Source: Hevea brasiliensis (lineage: Eukaryota > Streptophyta > Magnoliopsida > Malpighiales > Euphorbiaceae). From it: a stretch of 64,000 nucleotides of DNA. The DNA lies in NCBI RefSeq assembly GCF_030052815.1, contig NC_079498.1, forward strand, positions 74,448,992 to 74,512,991, given 5' to 3'. The notes beneath the pieces were generated by a model that saw only the letters and a program-made list of their open reading frames with translations, made no database searches and was not told where the DNA came from. Made by a program: the position numbers and the translations under genes. Each line of letters begins with the position of its first letter. The first letter of the stretch is position 1. This document shows, in pieces, positions 49,614 through 60,697 of the stretch.

Positions 49614-51719
49614 TGTTAGTAGTATGCCCTAGAGCATATCATTTAGTATGTATCTTGTATATATTTTTATTAATAAAAGGCATTTCCACTTTTCTGTTTA
49701 CATAATATATTTATGTGTAACAGAAAAGGTCCATTGATATTTTGTTATAAATATTATTCTTAATTTGTTAAGAATATGAGTGACAATATTTCTAGCACAA
49801 AGTATCATAAATAGGTTCACAATCGAGGATACTTCATAATAAGGACATGATTTATCCAGAAAGATTGTATTCATGTTTGTTCCCAAGTTATTTATATGAG
49901 ATATAAATAAGATGGAATGGTGAGTCTCATGCCATATGACAAACATGATAGGCACTTATAAATGATAAGTAGGCCGAACTAGTGACACTTATGACAAGCA
50001 CATGGAGTTTACTCTTGTCAATGTTTTGTCATAAATCATATCAGTGCATATAATCTTTAGACCTGAGATAGCACAGTTATCTTGTATATAGGTAGTTTGA
50101 GTTTGATACTGCTTTCATACTTGTACTGTGTATGGGTATATGGGCATGTGTTGGCTCCTACTAGTTATATATGGAGGTAGGTGTTGATCAAGATGGAATC
50201 TGTTCCTCTAAGTAAATAGAGATAAAATCCTATGTTTATTTAATTGTTCTTGATGTTTCAAGTTCCTGGCCAGGACAGATAGATTTATTTAGAAAAGAGT
50301 TTCTGATGAGAAAATCTTTTTAATCAAGAACTGGAATTAAAAGAGAACATAATATTCATAGCAAATGGAGTTTGACATAAACCATGACTCCAGCTTGAGT
50401 TGGGATTTTGTAACAGAGAAATTCTAGTGCATGGTAACATATGATTATAGGTTCATTTAAGGTAAACCTTATTACTAATTGGGTGGCCATGGCATGCTAT
50501 GCTAGGTGTTAACCATGGTCTATGAAGTTCATAAATTGATTTAGAGAAATCATTTATGGTAAGAAAGAGTTCTGATGATATTAAGAGTTGATATCATGTC
50601 TCATTGCCAATTAGTGATGAGCCTAGTAAGTCACACACATACACAAGTTATCTCCTATTTAAATATGATTTAATTAATTAATTAAAGAGTTTAATTGATT
50701 AATTAAATAGGTTTGGTTTGCAATTAAATTGCAAAGTCCCTAGCATGACTTGAAACCAAATCTAGATTATTGGATGTGTAGTATAAATTAAATTTATATT
50801 TAAAGTGTTTAAATATGAATTTAATTAATGAGAAATTAATTAATAGAGATTAATTAATTAATTTATATTTGATATAAATTAATTAGAAGAAGAAAAATAA
50901 TTATTTTGGGTTGAGAACTCAAAATTAAGACACAGGGGCATTTTGGTCATTTTGCAGTGTGACACGTGGCACCATGAGATGGTGACACATGGGATTACAC
51001 ATAAGCTTGCCAAATGTTTTTTTAATCATGTAAGATGATTAAAATCAAGATTAAATATAGGTTTGACACTTGGCACAATGTGATTGGGTCACTTAAACCT
51101 AGAGCTAATCAAAGGGTGACATGTGGCAAGGGTTTAATGTGTTAACCTAGCTATTTAAGTGTTGTTAAGAGAAAATAAAACACAACCAGCAGCCACACTC
51201 CTTTGTCACGCCACTTTGAGGGTTTTCATCTCTTCTTCTTCATCTCTTATCAATTCAAAGAGATTAGCCATCAATCTCTTGAATTAAGAACACTAGAAAT
51301 TGTTTCTAGTGTCCTGTTTACATCTTTAATCTCTTAAAAGGCAGAACTTGATTTTCTAATTAATAGAAAAAGCTTTAGAAGCTATTCAAGGGCTGCCATA
51401 GGTGTTCTTGGTGTGGACAAGCTAGAGGGACAACATCTGGTGTCCTGAAGACGAATCTCAAAGCGCAGACATTGCGATTGCATCAAGAGGTTAGTGTAAT
51501 CGTTCTTGATTTAATCTAGGGTTCTAAAATTAATCTGATTAATTTTAAAATCTTAAATAGCAAATACAGATCCAAAAACATATTAAAAGAGTTTTAATAT
51601 GTTGTTTATCATTGAAATCAAATAGATAAAAATAAATCTTGCATGATGCATGTGACCCTAGGTGAAAATTTTTGAATTCAATGGTATAAACTTGTGTTTT
51701 TCACGCTTCCGTTCCTTCA
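49614..51719 (+). repeat. Copia C 5' LTR (2106 bp)
   Basis: It runs from TGTTAGTAG to TTCCTTCA. It contains CACGTGGC (50963-50970), the TATA-like TATTTAA (51152-51158), AT-rich AATTAATT runs and a CT-rich stretch after the TATA-like site. Confidence 0.95.
50963..51158 (+). promoter_or_regulatory. Candidate Copia C promoter: G-box/ABRE-like motif and TATA-like box
   Basis: CACGTGGC lies about 180 bp upstream of TATTTAA. Both are repeated in the 3' LTR (58402-58409 and 58592-58598). The G-box is also kept in the solo LTR (reverse, near 21130) but is CATGTG in Copia D. CACGTG is a binding core of plant bZIP/bHLH factors; use here is inferred. Confidence 0.4.
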
Positions 51720-51721
51720 AT

Positions 51722-51735
51722 TGGTATTAGAGCCA
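51722..51735 (+). other. Copia C primer binding site
   Basis: TGGTATTAGAGCCA lies two bases after the LTR; one base differs from the common TGGTATCAGAGCCA. Confidence 0.85.
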
Positions 51736-53469
51736 CTATATTTGCCATTTAGATTGATGTTTATATGATTTAATTCTGTGTTTGATCATGAGATTAAGAG
51801 TTTATTGCTGGTTGCAAAGTCAAAGTGGCGGCACAAATGATGAACACCATAGTGTGCATGGATGATGCATCACAATGGTGTGCAAAGGTAAATGGATGGT
51901 GAATATGCAATTGTTGTATGATTTTAGATCCATTTTATGTCTAATTAAATTGTTTAATTAGATTTTTTATCACACAATTAAATTATGATTCAAATCAGAA
52001 TTTTAAAAATTGTTTGAATGTGATTCAAATCTGAATTTTTAAAGTTGTTTGAATCATATTTAAATCTGATTTTTTAAAATTGATTGAATAAAATTCAGAT
52101 CTGATTTTTTAAAAAATATTTGAATGTGATTCAAATCTGATTTTTTAAAAAATGTTTGAATGTGATTCAAATCTGAATTTTTAAAGTTGTTTGAATGTAA
52201 TTCAAATCTGAATTTTTAAATTTGTTTGAATGAGATTCAAATCTGAATTTTTAAATTTATTTGAATCATATTCAAATCTGAATTTTTAAGTTGAATATGA
52301 GATATTCAATTTAATTTAAGTATGTATGTTTTATTTAATTGTTAAATAGTGATATGCATGATGGATGATCATGGACTATAAAAGACCAATGTGATTGGAT
52401 TTATTTCTTTTATGTTTCTTTGGGATTGTAAATTAATTAATTTATTTTAATTTATTTTGGGCATGTATTATTAAGTTTGTAATAATTTTTGGGTTGTAAT
52501 TTCATTTATTTAAGTTCTTGTAAATTCGCCTTGGTATGCCAAGGATTACTATGTAATATTGGATTGCAAGAAGTTCAAGGAGGTCAAGAGCATTGGTGGG
52601 ACCAGTGGGAAGAATTCAAGATCAAGTGTTAATTATGTACTCCTTCAGCAACTCTTGTAAAATGAATGAATGAAATGCACCTAGGAATGCCCTGATTCAA
52701 TTCTTGGTGGCTCAGAATTGAATCCCTTAGAAAGTCCATGATCATACCATATTTACTGCTTATCCATGAATGCATGAGATGTATGGGAATGTATGCAATT
52801 ATATGATATATGCATGCTAAATGGATAATGTGCAAAGTGAGACCTTAATAGTAAATAGAATGACCATAAAATCTTCCAAACAAATGATTAAGTTGGAAAT
52901 GCTATAATTAAAGTAATTATAACATAGGCCCTCCATTGGGGCAATTATTTTAAGAAATTTTAAATAGTTGCATAAGATGCAATTTATTTAAGAGATTTTC
53001 TTAAGAATAATTGTTAAGCATGAGATGTTGTAAATATGTAAATGGTTTAGTGGCCAATATTGGATGTACCTGAGGACATTAAAATTATTTGCATAATTAC
53101 TGGCTCAATGGGATTAACTTAACTAATGCAAGATAAGTCAATAATGGATGTACCTGAGATTTTGAGCATTAGGGGCCAGGTAAAGGATTGAACCTCACAT
53201 GAGATGTGATGGGCAAAGAGTTGCTCACTTATAGTTTATTGTAATTCCAATAATGGATGTACCTGAGGATGATCAATAGAATTATAAGAATTCAATCACC
53301 CACTAGAAATCCATCCAACTAGGATTTCCGTTTTCTACTTTGGAAGTGTAGGATTCGCTAAGTTAGTGGGAGGACCAATTTGATTAAAAGACCATAATCA
53401 TTTTGGTTAATTACATGATACATTTACTAATTAATCTGGTTATTTTCTACAGTTAATTTTCTGATAAAA
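51736..53469 (+). other. Copia C untranslated leader
   Basis: This 1.7-kb non-coding leader holds a 15-bp hairpin (51844-51881), about nine 35-bp hairpin repeats (51983-52298), and three copies of TGGATGTACCTGAG (about 53061, 53144, 53252). It aligns with the Copia D leader. Confidence 0.85.
51983..52298 (+). repeat. Minisatellite of 35-bp hairpin units in Copia C leader
   Basis: About nine units of the form TTTGAATGTGATTCAAA then TCTGAATTTTTAAA. Each unit holds the inverted pair TTTGAAT/ATTCAAA with a 3-base loop. Copia D has only three such units. Confidence 0.88.
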
Positions 53470-54300
53470 ATGATCACAAAACAACCACCACCATCCAATA
53501 TCCTTGCAAGCATACTTGATCACAATAGGTTGACAGGACCTAATCTGTCTAATTGACTAAGAAATTTGAAACTTGTCCTGAACCTTGAACATATAGGATA
53601 TGTTCTAGATTCAAATGTTCCTGGTCCCTTACCTCCAGAGGCCACACAAGAGGAACATGAAACTTTGGACAAGTGGAAGGAGCATGATATGAGAGCTAAG
53701 TGTTACATGCTTGCTTCCATGAGTAATGAGTTACAGAAGCAACATGAGAATATGCAGAGTGCGAGTGAGATCCTCCTTCACCTACAAGAGTTGTATGGTG
53801 AGCACAGCAGGAATGCTAGGTATGAAATATCTAGGCAGCTGTTCCGCATGAGGATGTCTGAGGGACAGAATGTTGGGGATCATGTCCTCAAGATGATTCG
53901 GCTGATTGAGCAGTTGGAATATCTTGACTTCAACATGGATTTCCAACTACAGACGGATTTTATCCTTCAGTCCCTTCCTGGGTCTTTTGGGAAATTTTGT
54001 GACAAATTTCCATATGACTCAACAGGAATGCACCTTAGCTGGTTTACTCAACATGCTGGTTATTACCCAAAAGAATATGCCAGGCAATAAAGGAAAAGAG
54101 GTAGCTTTGGTTGCATCTTCTTCTGCTGGAAAGTCCAACAAGAAGAAGGGCAATAAGAAAAAGAAACCTCAGATTCCTGGTCCTTCTAAGAAAATAGCTA
54201 AACAGAAAAGGAAGACTAAAGCTGATGAAGGCAAAGGAAAGTGTTTCCACTGCCAACAGGAAAGTGTTTCCATTGCCAATAAGAAAGTGTTTCCATTACC
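53470..54300 (+). pseudogene. Copia C gag, one stop and one frameshift
   Basis: It starts at ATG 53470 (MITKQPPPSN; Copia D has MSTQQPPPSN at the same place). TGA at 53554 replaces the Trp of SDWLRNLK. An extra A near 53990 shifts the frame, and Gag continues in the frame 53906-54763 (TNFHMTQQECTLAGLLNMLV, then KSNKKKGNKKKKPQ). The zinc knuckle is cut to KCFHC: its His and last Cys are gone, replaced by three 23-bp tandem repeats. Gag would package element RNA. Confidence 0.9.
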
Positions 54301-54322
54301 AGTAAGAAAGTGTTTCCACTGG
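54240..54322 (+). repeat. 23-bp tandem repeats at gag-integrase junction
   Basis: GTGTTTCCACTGCCAACAGG-type units of 23 bp occur three times, followed by a partial fourth. Three units add 69 bp, so the reading frame is kept. Confidence 0.9.
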
Positions 54323-54763
54323 CCAGAGTATAGCAATCTAAATGAAAGCAATGCCGTGGTGAAAAACAACTCAAGTTCAAAATATATTTGGCACTTAAGG
54401 TTATGTCATGTTGCAGAAGATAGGATTACAAAATTGGAGAAAATAGGGATTCTATCCTTATTGGACTCTGAGCCTACTCCAACTTGTGAATCTTGCCTTC
54501 AGGGCAAAATGACTAGATCACCCTTTGTTGGACAGGGGCTAAGAGCTGAAAATATTTTGGAGCTAATACATAGTGATGTATGTGGTCCATTTAAAGAAAT
54601 GGCTAGAGGGGGCTTTCATTATTTTATTACCTTTACTGATGATAAATCAAGGTTTGGGTATTTGTATTTGATGAAATACAAACATGAATCTTTTGAAAAG
54701 TTGAAAGAATTTAAATCTGAAGTAGAAAATCAAACAGGAAAGAGTATTAAAGCTCTTCAATGA
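54301..54763 (+). pseudogene. Copia C integrase, N-terminal part; protease missing
   Basis: After the tandem repeats the frame goes straight into integrase: WHLRLCHV (the HH part of the zinc site) and CESCLQGKM (the CC part), then LIHSDVCGPF with the first catalytic Asp and TFTDDKSRFGYLYLMK with the second. The protease region that normally lies between the zinc knuckle and the integrase is absent. TGA at 54761 lies just before NRGGEYLS, where a Ser codon is expected. Confidence 0.9.
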
Positions 54764-56932
54764 AATCGTGGAGGTGAATATTTGAGTACTGAATTTGATG
54801 AATACTTGAGAGAGCATGGCATTGTTTCTCAGCTAACTCCTCCAGGAACACCACAACTGAATGGTGTATCTGAAAGGAGAAATCGTACCCTATTGGATAT
54901 GGTACGTAGTATGATGAGCTATACTGATATGCCAATCTCCTTTTGGAGATTTGCATTAGAATCAGCTTTGTATATTCTGAATAGGATTCCATCAAAATCA
55001 GTTTCTTCCACACCTTATGAGATATGGCATGGAAGAAAACCAAGTCTTAAGCATGTTAAGATTTGGGGTTGTCCAGCTTATATCAAAAAGCTGAACACTG
55101 ATAAATTGGAGACCAGATCAGAAAAGGGTCGATTTGTTGGATATCCAAAAGATAGTTTTGGATATTATTTTTATTTGCCTACTTCTCAAAAGGTTGTGAT
55201 AAGTAGAGATGCCACATTTCTTGAACAACAGTTTGTTCAAGAAGGAGGCAAAGGAAGGCAAATAGAGTTAGAATTGGAGAATTCTGACCAACCAACATAT
55301 CAGATAGATATAGATCCATCTAGTCAACCTATACCCGTTGATGAAACATCTACAGCTGTTCCTCGTAGAACAACCAGGGTATCTCACCCACCAGTGAGAT
55401 ATGGTTTTCTTCATGAAGAAGAACAAGAGTTGTCTACTCATGAAGAAGTAGATCATGGAGATGATCCACTTAACTATGAAAAAGCTATATCAGATATAGA
55501 CTCTTCAAAATGGATTGATGCTATGAAATCCGAGATTGATTCCATGTATAAGAATCAAGTTTGGGATCTTATTGACCCACCTGAAGGTATTGTACCTATA
55601 GGGAACAAATGGGTTTTCAAGAAGAAAATTGGTTCTGATGGAAAGGTAGAGACCTATAAGGTAAGGCTAGTAGCGAAAGGGTTTCGCCAAAGGCAAGGAA
55701 TCGACTATGAGGAGACTTTCTCACCTGTTGCCATGCTTAAATCAATTAGGATTTTATTAGCAATAGCTGCATACTATGATTATGAGATTTGGCAGATGGA
55801 TGTCAAAACAGCTTTTCTCAATGGATACATTGAAGAAAACATTTTCATGGAACAACCTAGGGGATTTGAATCCCAAGATGGTTCCAAGGTATGCAAGCTA
55901 AAGCGATCCATTTATGGGTTGAAACAAGCTTCGAGGAGTTGGAACATCCGTTTTGATGAAGCCATTAAATCCTTTGGTTTTATAAAAAATGAGGATGAGC
56001 CATGTGTATATAAGAAGGTTAGTGACAGTGCTATCACTTTCCTTGTCTTATATGTGAATGACATACTATTGATGGGTAATGACACAGGTATGTTGACAAC
56101 TATAAAGGTATGGTTGTCAAATACATTCTCCATGAAAGACTTAGGGGAGGCAACCTATATTCTTGGGATTCGCATCTATAGAGATAAAGCGAAAAGAATA
56201 ATTGGTTTATCCCAAAGTCTATACTTGGAAAAGGTGTTAAAGAGGTTTAACATGCTTGATTCCAAGAGAGGATTGTTACCAGTGAGACATGGTATCCATC
56301 TTTCTAAAGAGATGTCTCCAAAGACACCTGAAGAAAGAGATAAGATGGCCAGGATTCCATATGCTTCGGCTATTAGAAGTATAATGTATGCAATGTTGTG
56401 TACTAGGCCGGATATCGCATATGCTGTTAGTTTGACTAGCAGGTATCAATCCAATCCAGGTTTGGAACACTGGATAGCTGTCAAGAATATCCTTAAGTAC
56501 TTGAGAAGAACTAAGGATTTATTCTTGATTTATGGAGGTGGAGACTTGCAATTGGATGGTTATACTGATTCTGATTTCCAATTAGATATTGATGATAGAA
56601 AGTCTACCTCTAGATATGTGTTCATTTGTAATGGAGGTGCAGTCAGTTGGAAGAGTTCCAAACAGAGCACGATTGCAGATTCCACTACAGAGGCTGAGTA
56701 TATTGCTGCATCAGATGCTGCAAAGGAAGCTGTTTGGATAAAGAAGTTCGTGACAAAACTTACAGTAGTTCCTTCCATTGAGTCAGCAGTTCCACTACAC
56801 TGTGACAACAATGGAGCAGTCATACAGGCTAAGGAACTAAGGTCTCACCCAAAATCCAAACACATAGAAAGGAACTACCACATTATCAGACATATAGTTG
56901 GGCAAAGGCGATATAGCCATGCAGAAAAATAA
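54764..56932 (+). pseudogene. Copia C pol: integrase C-terminal part, RT, RNase H
   Basis: Open for 716 codons from 54782 in the same frame as the preceding part. The catalytic Glu of integrase is E31 (NGVSERRN). RT begins near residue 268 (NKWVFKKKIGSDGK); D340 in QMDVKTAFLNG is the first catalytic Asp. The YVDD box reads YVND (424-427), so one of the two key Asp is lost. RNase H has YTDSDFQLD, TTEAEYIAAS and CDNNGAV. It ends SHAEK at 56932, some 120 bp before the 3' LTR, as is usual. If read through, RT would probably be inactive. Confidence 0.93.
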
Positions 56933-57042
56933 CATCAGCTGAAAAAATTCAGCTGATCCATGCATTAAGCCTTTGTCACAAGCTCAGTTAGACTGACATC
57001 TTGAGAAGATGGGTCTAAGGTATTGTAATGAATGGCTCTAGT

Positions 57043-57055
57043 GCTAGTGGGAGAT
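57043..57055 (+). other. Copia C polypurine tract
   Basis: TAGTGGGAGAT directly precedes the 3' LTR. Confidence 0.8.
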
Positions 57056-59161
57056 TGTTAGTAGTATGCCCTAGAGCATATCATTTAGTATGTATCTTGT
57101 ATATATTTTTATTAATAAAAGGCATTTCCACTTTTTCGTTTACATAATATATTTATGTGTAATAGAAAAGGTCCATTGATATTTTGTTAGAAATATTATT
57201 CTTAAGTTGTTAAGAATATGAGTGACAATATTTCTAGCACAAAGTATCATAAATAGGTTCACAATCGAGGATACTTCATAATAAGGACATGACTTATCCA
57301 GAAAGATTGTATTCATGTTTGTTCCCAAGTTATTTATATGAGATATAAATAAGATAGAATAGTGAGTCTCATGCCATATGACAAACATGATAGGCACTTA
57401 TAAATGATAAGTAGGCCGAACCAGTGACACTTATGACAAGCACATGGAGTTTACTCTTGTCAATGTTTTATCATAAATCATATCAGTGCATATAATCTTT
57501 AGACCTGAGATAGCACAGTTATCTTGTATATAGGTAGTTTGAGTTTGATACTGCTTTCATACTTGTACTGTGTATGGGTATATGGGCATGTGTTGGCTCC
57601 TACTAGTTATATATGGAGGTAGGTGTTGATCAAGATGGAATCTGTTCCTCTAAGTAAATAGAGATAAAATCCTATGTTCATTTAATTGTTCTTGATGTTT
57701 CAAGTTCCTGGCCAGGACAGATAGATTTATTCAGAAAAGAGTTTCTGATGAGAAAATCTTTTTAATCAAGAACTGGAATTAAAAGAGAACATAATATTCA
57801 TAGCAAATGGAGTTTGACATAAACCATGACTCCAGCTTGAGTTGGGATTTTGTAACAAAGAGATTCTAGTGCATGGTAACATATGATTATAGGTTCATTT
57901 AAGGTAAACCTTATTACTAATTGGGTGGCCATGGCATGCTATGCTAGGTGTTAACCATGGTCTATGAAGTTCATAAAATGATTTAGAGAAATCATTGATG
58001 GTAAGAAAGAGTTCTGATGATATTAAGAGTTGATATCATGTCTCATTGCCAATTAGTGATGAGCCTAGTAAGTCACACACATACACAAGTTATCACCTAT
58101 TTAAATATGATTTAATTAATTAATTAAAGAGTTTAATTGATTAATTAAATAGGTTTGGTTTGCAATTAAATTGCAAAGTCCCTAGCATGACTTGAAACCA
58201 AATCTAGATTATTGGATGTGTAGTATAAATTAAATTTATATTTAAAGTGTTTTATGAATTTAATTAATGAGAAATTAATTAATAGAGATTAATTAATTAA
58301 TTTATATTTGATATAAATTAATTAGAAGAAGAAAAATAATTATTTTGGGTTGAGAACTCAAAATTAAGACACAGGGGCATTTTGGTCATTTTGCAGTGTG
58401 ACACGTGGCACCATGAGATGGTGACACATGGGATTACACATAAGCTTGCCAAATGTTTTTTTTAATCATGTAAGATGATTAAAATCAAGATTAAATATAG
58501 GTTTGACACTTGGCACAATGTGATTGGGTCACTTAAACCTAGAGCTAATCAAAGGGTGACATGTGGCAAGGGTTTAATGTGTTAACCTAGCTATTTAAGT
58601 GTTGTTATGAGAAAATAAAACACAACCAGCAGCCACACTCCTTTGTCATGCCACTTTGAGGGTTTTCATCTCTTCTTCTTCATCTCTTATCAACTCAAAG
58701 AGATTAGCCATCAATCTCTTGAATTAAGAACACTAGAAATTGTTTCTAGTGTCCTGTTTACATCTTTAATCTCTTAAAAGGCAGAACTTGATTTTCTAAT
58801 TAATAGAAAAAGCTTTAGAAGCTATTCAAGGGCTGTCATAGGTGTTCTTGGTGTGGACAAGCTAGAGGGACAACATCTGGTGTCCTGAAGACGAATCTCA
58901 AAGGCGCAGACACGCTGCAGTGCATCAAGAGGTTAGTGTAATCGTTCTTGATTTAATCTAGGGTTCTAAAATTAATCTGATTAATTTTAAAATCTTAAAT
59001 AGCAAATACAGATCCAAAAACATATTAAAAGAGTTTTAATATGTTGTTTATCATTGAAATTAAATAGATAAAAATAAATCTTGCATGATGCATGTGACCC
59101 TAGGTGAAAATTTTTGAATTCAATGGTATAAACTTGTGTTTTTCACGCTTCCATTCCTTCA
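57056..59161 (+). repeat. Copia C 3' LTR (2106 bp)
   Basis: Same length and ends as the 5' LTR. Near 58910 it reads like the solo LTR in B1, whereas the 5' LTR has a small local change there (around 51465). Confidence 0.95.
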
Positions 59162-59166
59162 GTCTC

Positions 59167-59622
59167 TCCACAATTAAAACATGCTCCTATGGCTCTATAA
59201 CATACCCCACTATGTGGTTTACCTCAAGTTTCACATTGGCGGGGAGGGTAAAAAATTCTAGTTGTTCGACGACTGGACCTTGGTGGTCTCTGCCCTGATG
59301 ATCCACCTCTGTTATATCCCTAAGCTCGAGGCTCCTTAAATTCTTTTCTCTTCCCCAAATTACTGCTTGAGCTCTGACCCATAAGTTTCTCCCTCTTCTC
59401 TATTTCACACTGCCCTTGTAGGGGTTGGGTTCGTACTTGGGCTTGAGCTGACAGATTATCAGCCATTTGTTGAAAGAAAGTGGCCATTTGCTGGACCATT
59501 TGTGCAGTAATTTGTACAGGTGGGGCTGCTAAAGTTGAGCTTTCGACTCTCTGAGGGGCTGGGGCATCCCCTTGTACCTCAACCTTTATTGATTGATTGA
59601 CTGAACAGTCCCCTTCTTCCAT
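59167..59622 (-). pseudogene. G3 gag, N-terminal part, lacking central domain
   Basis: The ATG at 59622 opens MEEGDCSVNQSIKVEVQGDA and is open to 59320 (GQSSSSNLGKRKEFKEPRA). It has the N-terminal segment (MVQQMATFFQQMADNLSAQ) and then directly the basic linker, exactly the join seen in B2. Beyond 59320 there is a stop or frameshift, then YRAIGACFNCGE, the first half of the zinc knuckle, up to the Copia C insertion. The start is equivalent to G1 7447. Confidence 0.85.
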
Positions 59623-59790
59623 AGTCAATTAGAGGATATTACACCTCCTAAACAAATAACACAAGGAGATTTCCTCATGTTAGTGCATATTTATAATGTA
59701 ATGTACTGTATGTATCAAACAATGACATTAAGCAGTTGTTTTATGAAGAAAGAATATTCAAATTACAGGTCAAAATAGAATTTAAAAACT

Positions 59791-59803
59791 TGCTCTGATA
59801 CCA
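59791..59803 (-). other. G3 primer binding site (tRNA-iMet)
   Basis: The reverse complement reads TGGTATCAGAGCA, 8 bases inside the 5' LTR end. Confidence 0.88.
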
Positions 59804-59811
59804 CTAAAACA

Positions 59812-60697
59812 TGTCACACCCTACCCCTCCGTAAGGCATAACATGATCCCGTAGTATACCCAATGAATTACCAACTTCGTCTACTGATAACCCATTAAAT
59901 ACAGTACAAGAGATTTTAAAACTTTTTTTACTTCTTTTTATAGTGGTGAGCACTATTGACAGGTGTTTAAATTTTTTGTTTTAACTAAAGTGAAACTAAA
60001 TAACACATTTGAAGTATTAACAATTTTTGTAAAACTTTTGGCAGAGTGCCATCTGTATTTTGAATAAAATAGTTCTTCAAAAAACTGTAAAAAGCACTTC
60101 AAATATATGATTCCTCAATCCCAAACTCCAATAATTTGTTCAACACAATAAATTTCTGAACATTATCAACTCAGTTCAACAATCAATTTTCCAGTGTTTC
60201 CAAAAAACTAAGATAAGATAAATTTATCACAATACTTTTACAGGCCAAATAGTTTACAATTTTAGTTTACAACTGCTCAAGACTAAGTACAATATATACA
60301 TACAGTGCACATACATTACAATAAAAAACTACACAATATGGTATACTCAATATACCCGGCGAAATCTCAAAATGTGGTACAAGTAGCCTACTCTGCTGCT
60401 CTGTCTGTCTGTCTACCTGCGACAGCAATAAAAAAGCTATCGCTGAGTAAAATTTACTCAGTGGTACACAATAACAATTTAAAATGCTGTATGTAAAACT
60501 TTTGTTGACAATTTACAATCCAAACAATTCACAATTTTTCAAAGCTCATATAACACAAATTTAGTCAAACAATTGAATAACACAGTGTTGCCAATCAATA
60601 ACACAATTTAGGTCATGACATAAACTTTTCCGAACATGCCGTGTTGTACACCACGACAAGGCACACTCACCCCACTAATCGAAATCAATGAGGGAGG
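59812..60697 (-). repeat. G3 5' LTR, 3' end only (about 886 bp)
   Basis: It matches 44828-45710 closely (TGTCACACCC onward), including the U5 hairpin (59850-59910). It stops at the shared bases GGAGG where family-A LTR sequence begins. Confidence 0.9.

Larger units (their letters stand above)
49614..59161 (+). mobile_element. Copia C: nearly full-length Ty1/Copia (Angela/Tork-type) element
   Basis: A 9548-bp element with two 2106-bp LTRs, PBS, leader, gag-pol and PPT, flanked by GTCTC (49609-49613 and 59162-59166). RT and RNase H resemble the Angela lineage (SIYGLKQASRSWN, NEDEPCVYKK, ILKYLRRTKD). The LTRs look very similar by eye, so it is the youngest large insertion here. It is still defective: no protease, two in-frame stops, one frameshift and YVND in RT. 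Confidence 0.96.
44828..60697 (-). mobile_element. G3: non-autonomous Ty3/Gypsy element, reverse strand, split by Copia C, 5' LTR truncated
   Basis: Parts are the 3' LTR (44828-48440), PPT, interior (48461-49613 and 59167-59789), PBS and part of the 5' LTR (59812-60697). It was inserted in Copia D gag; the expected duplication partner of AATAC (44823-44827) is lost because the 5' LTR breaks off. It has the same short gag and non-coding interior as B2, with no RT, RNase H or integrase. Confidence 0.9.

Noticed and set aside
49698..49955. 85-codon reverse ORF repeated in Copia LTRs (49698-49955, 57140-57397, and 22143-22400 in the solo LTR)
   Set aside because: It is antisense to the element, unlike any family I know, and its repetition follows from recent LTR copying. 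The older Copia D LTR does not keep it, so there is no sign of selection.
51983..52298. Possible CRISPR-like or satellite array
   Set aside because: Units are contiguous hairpin repeats without unique spacers and lie in a Copia leader of a plant genome.
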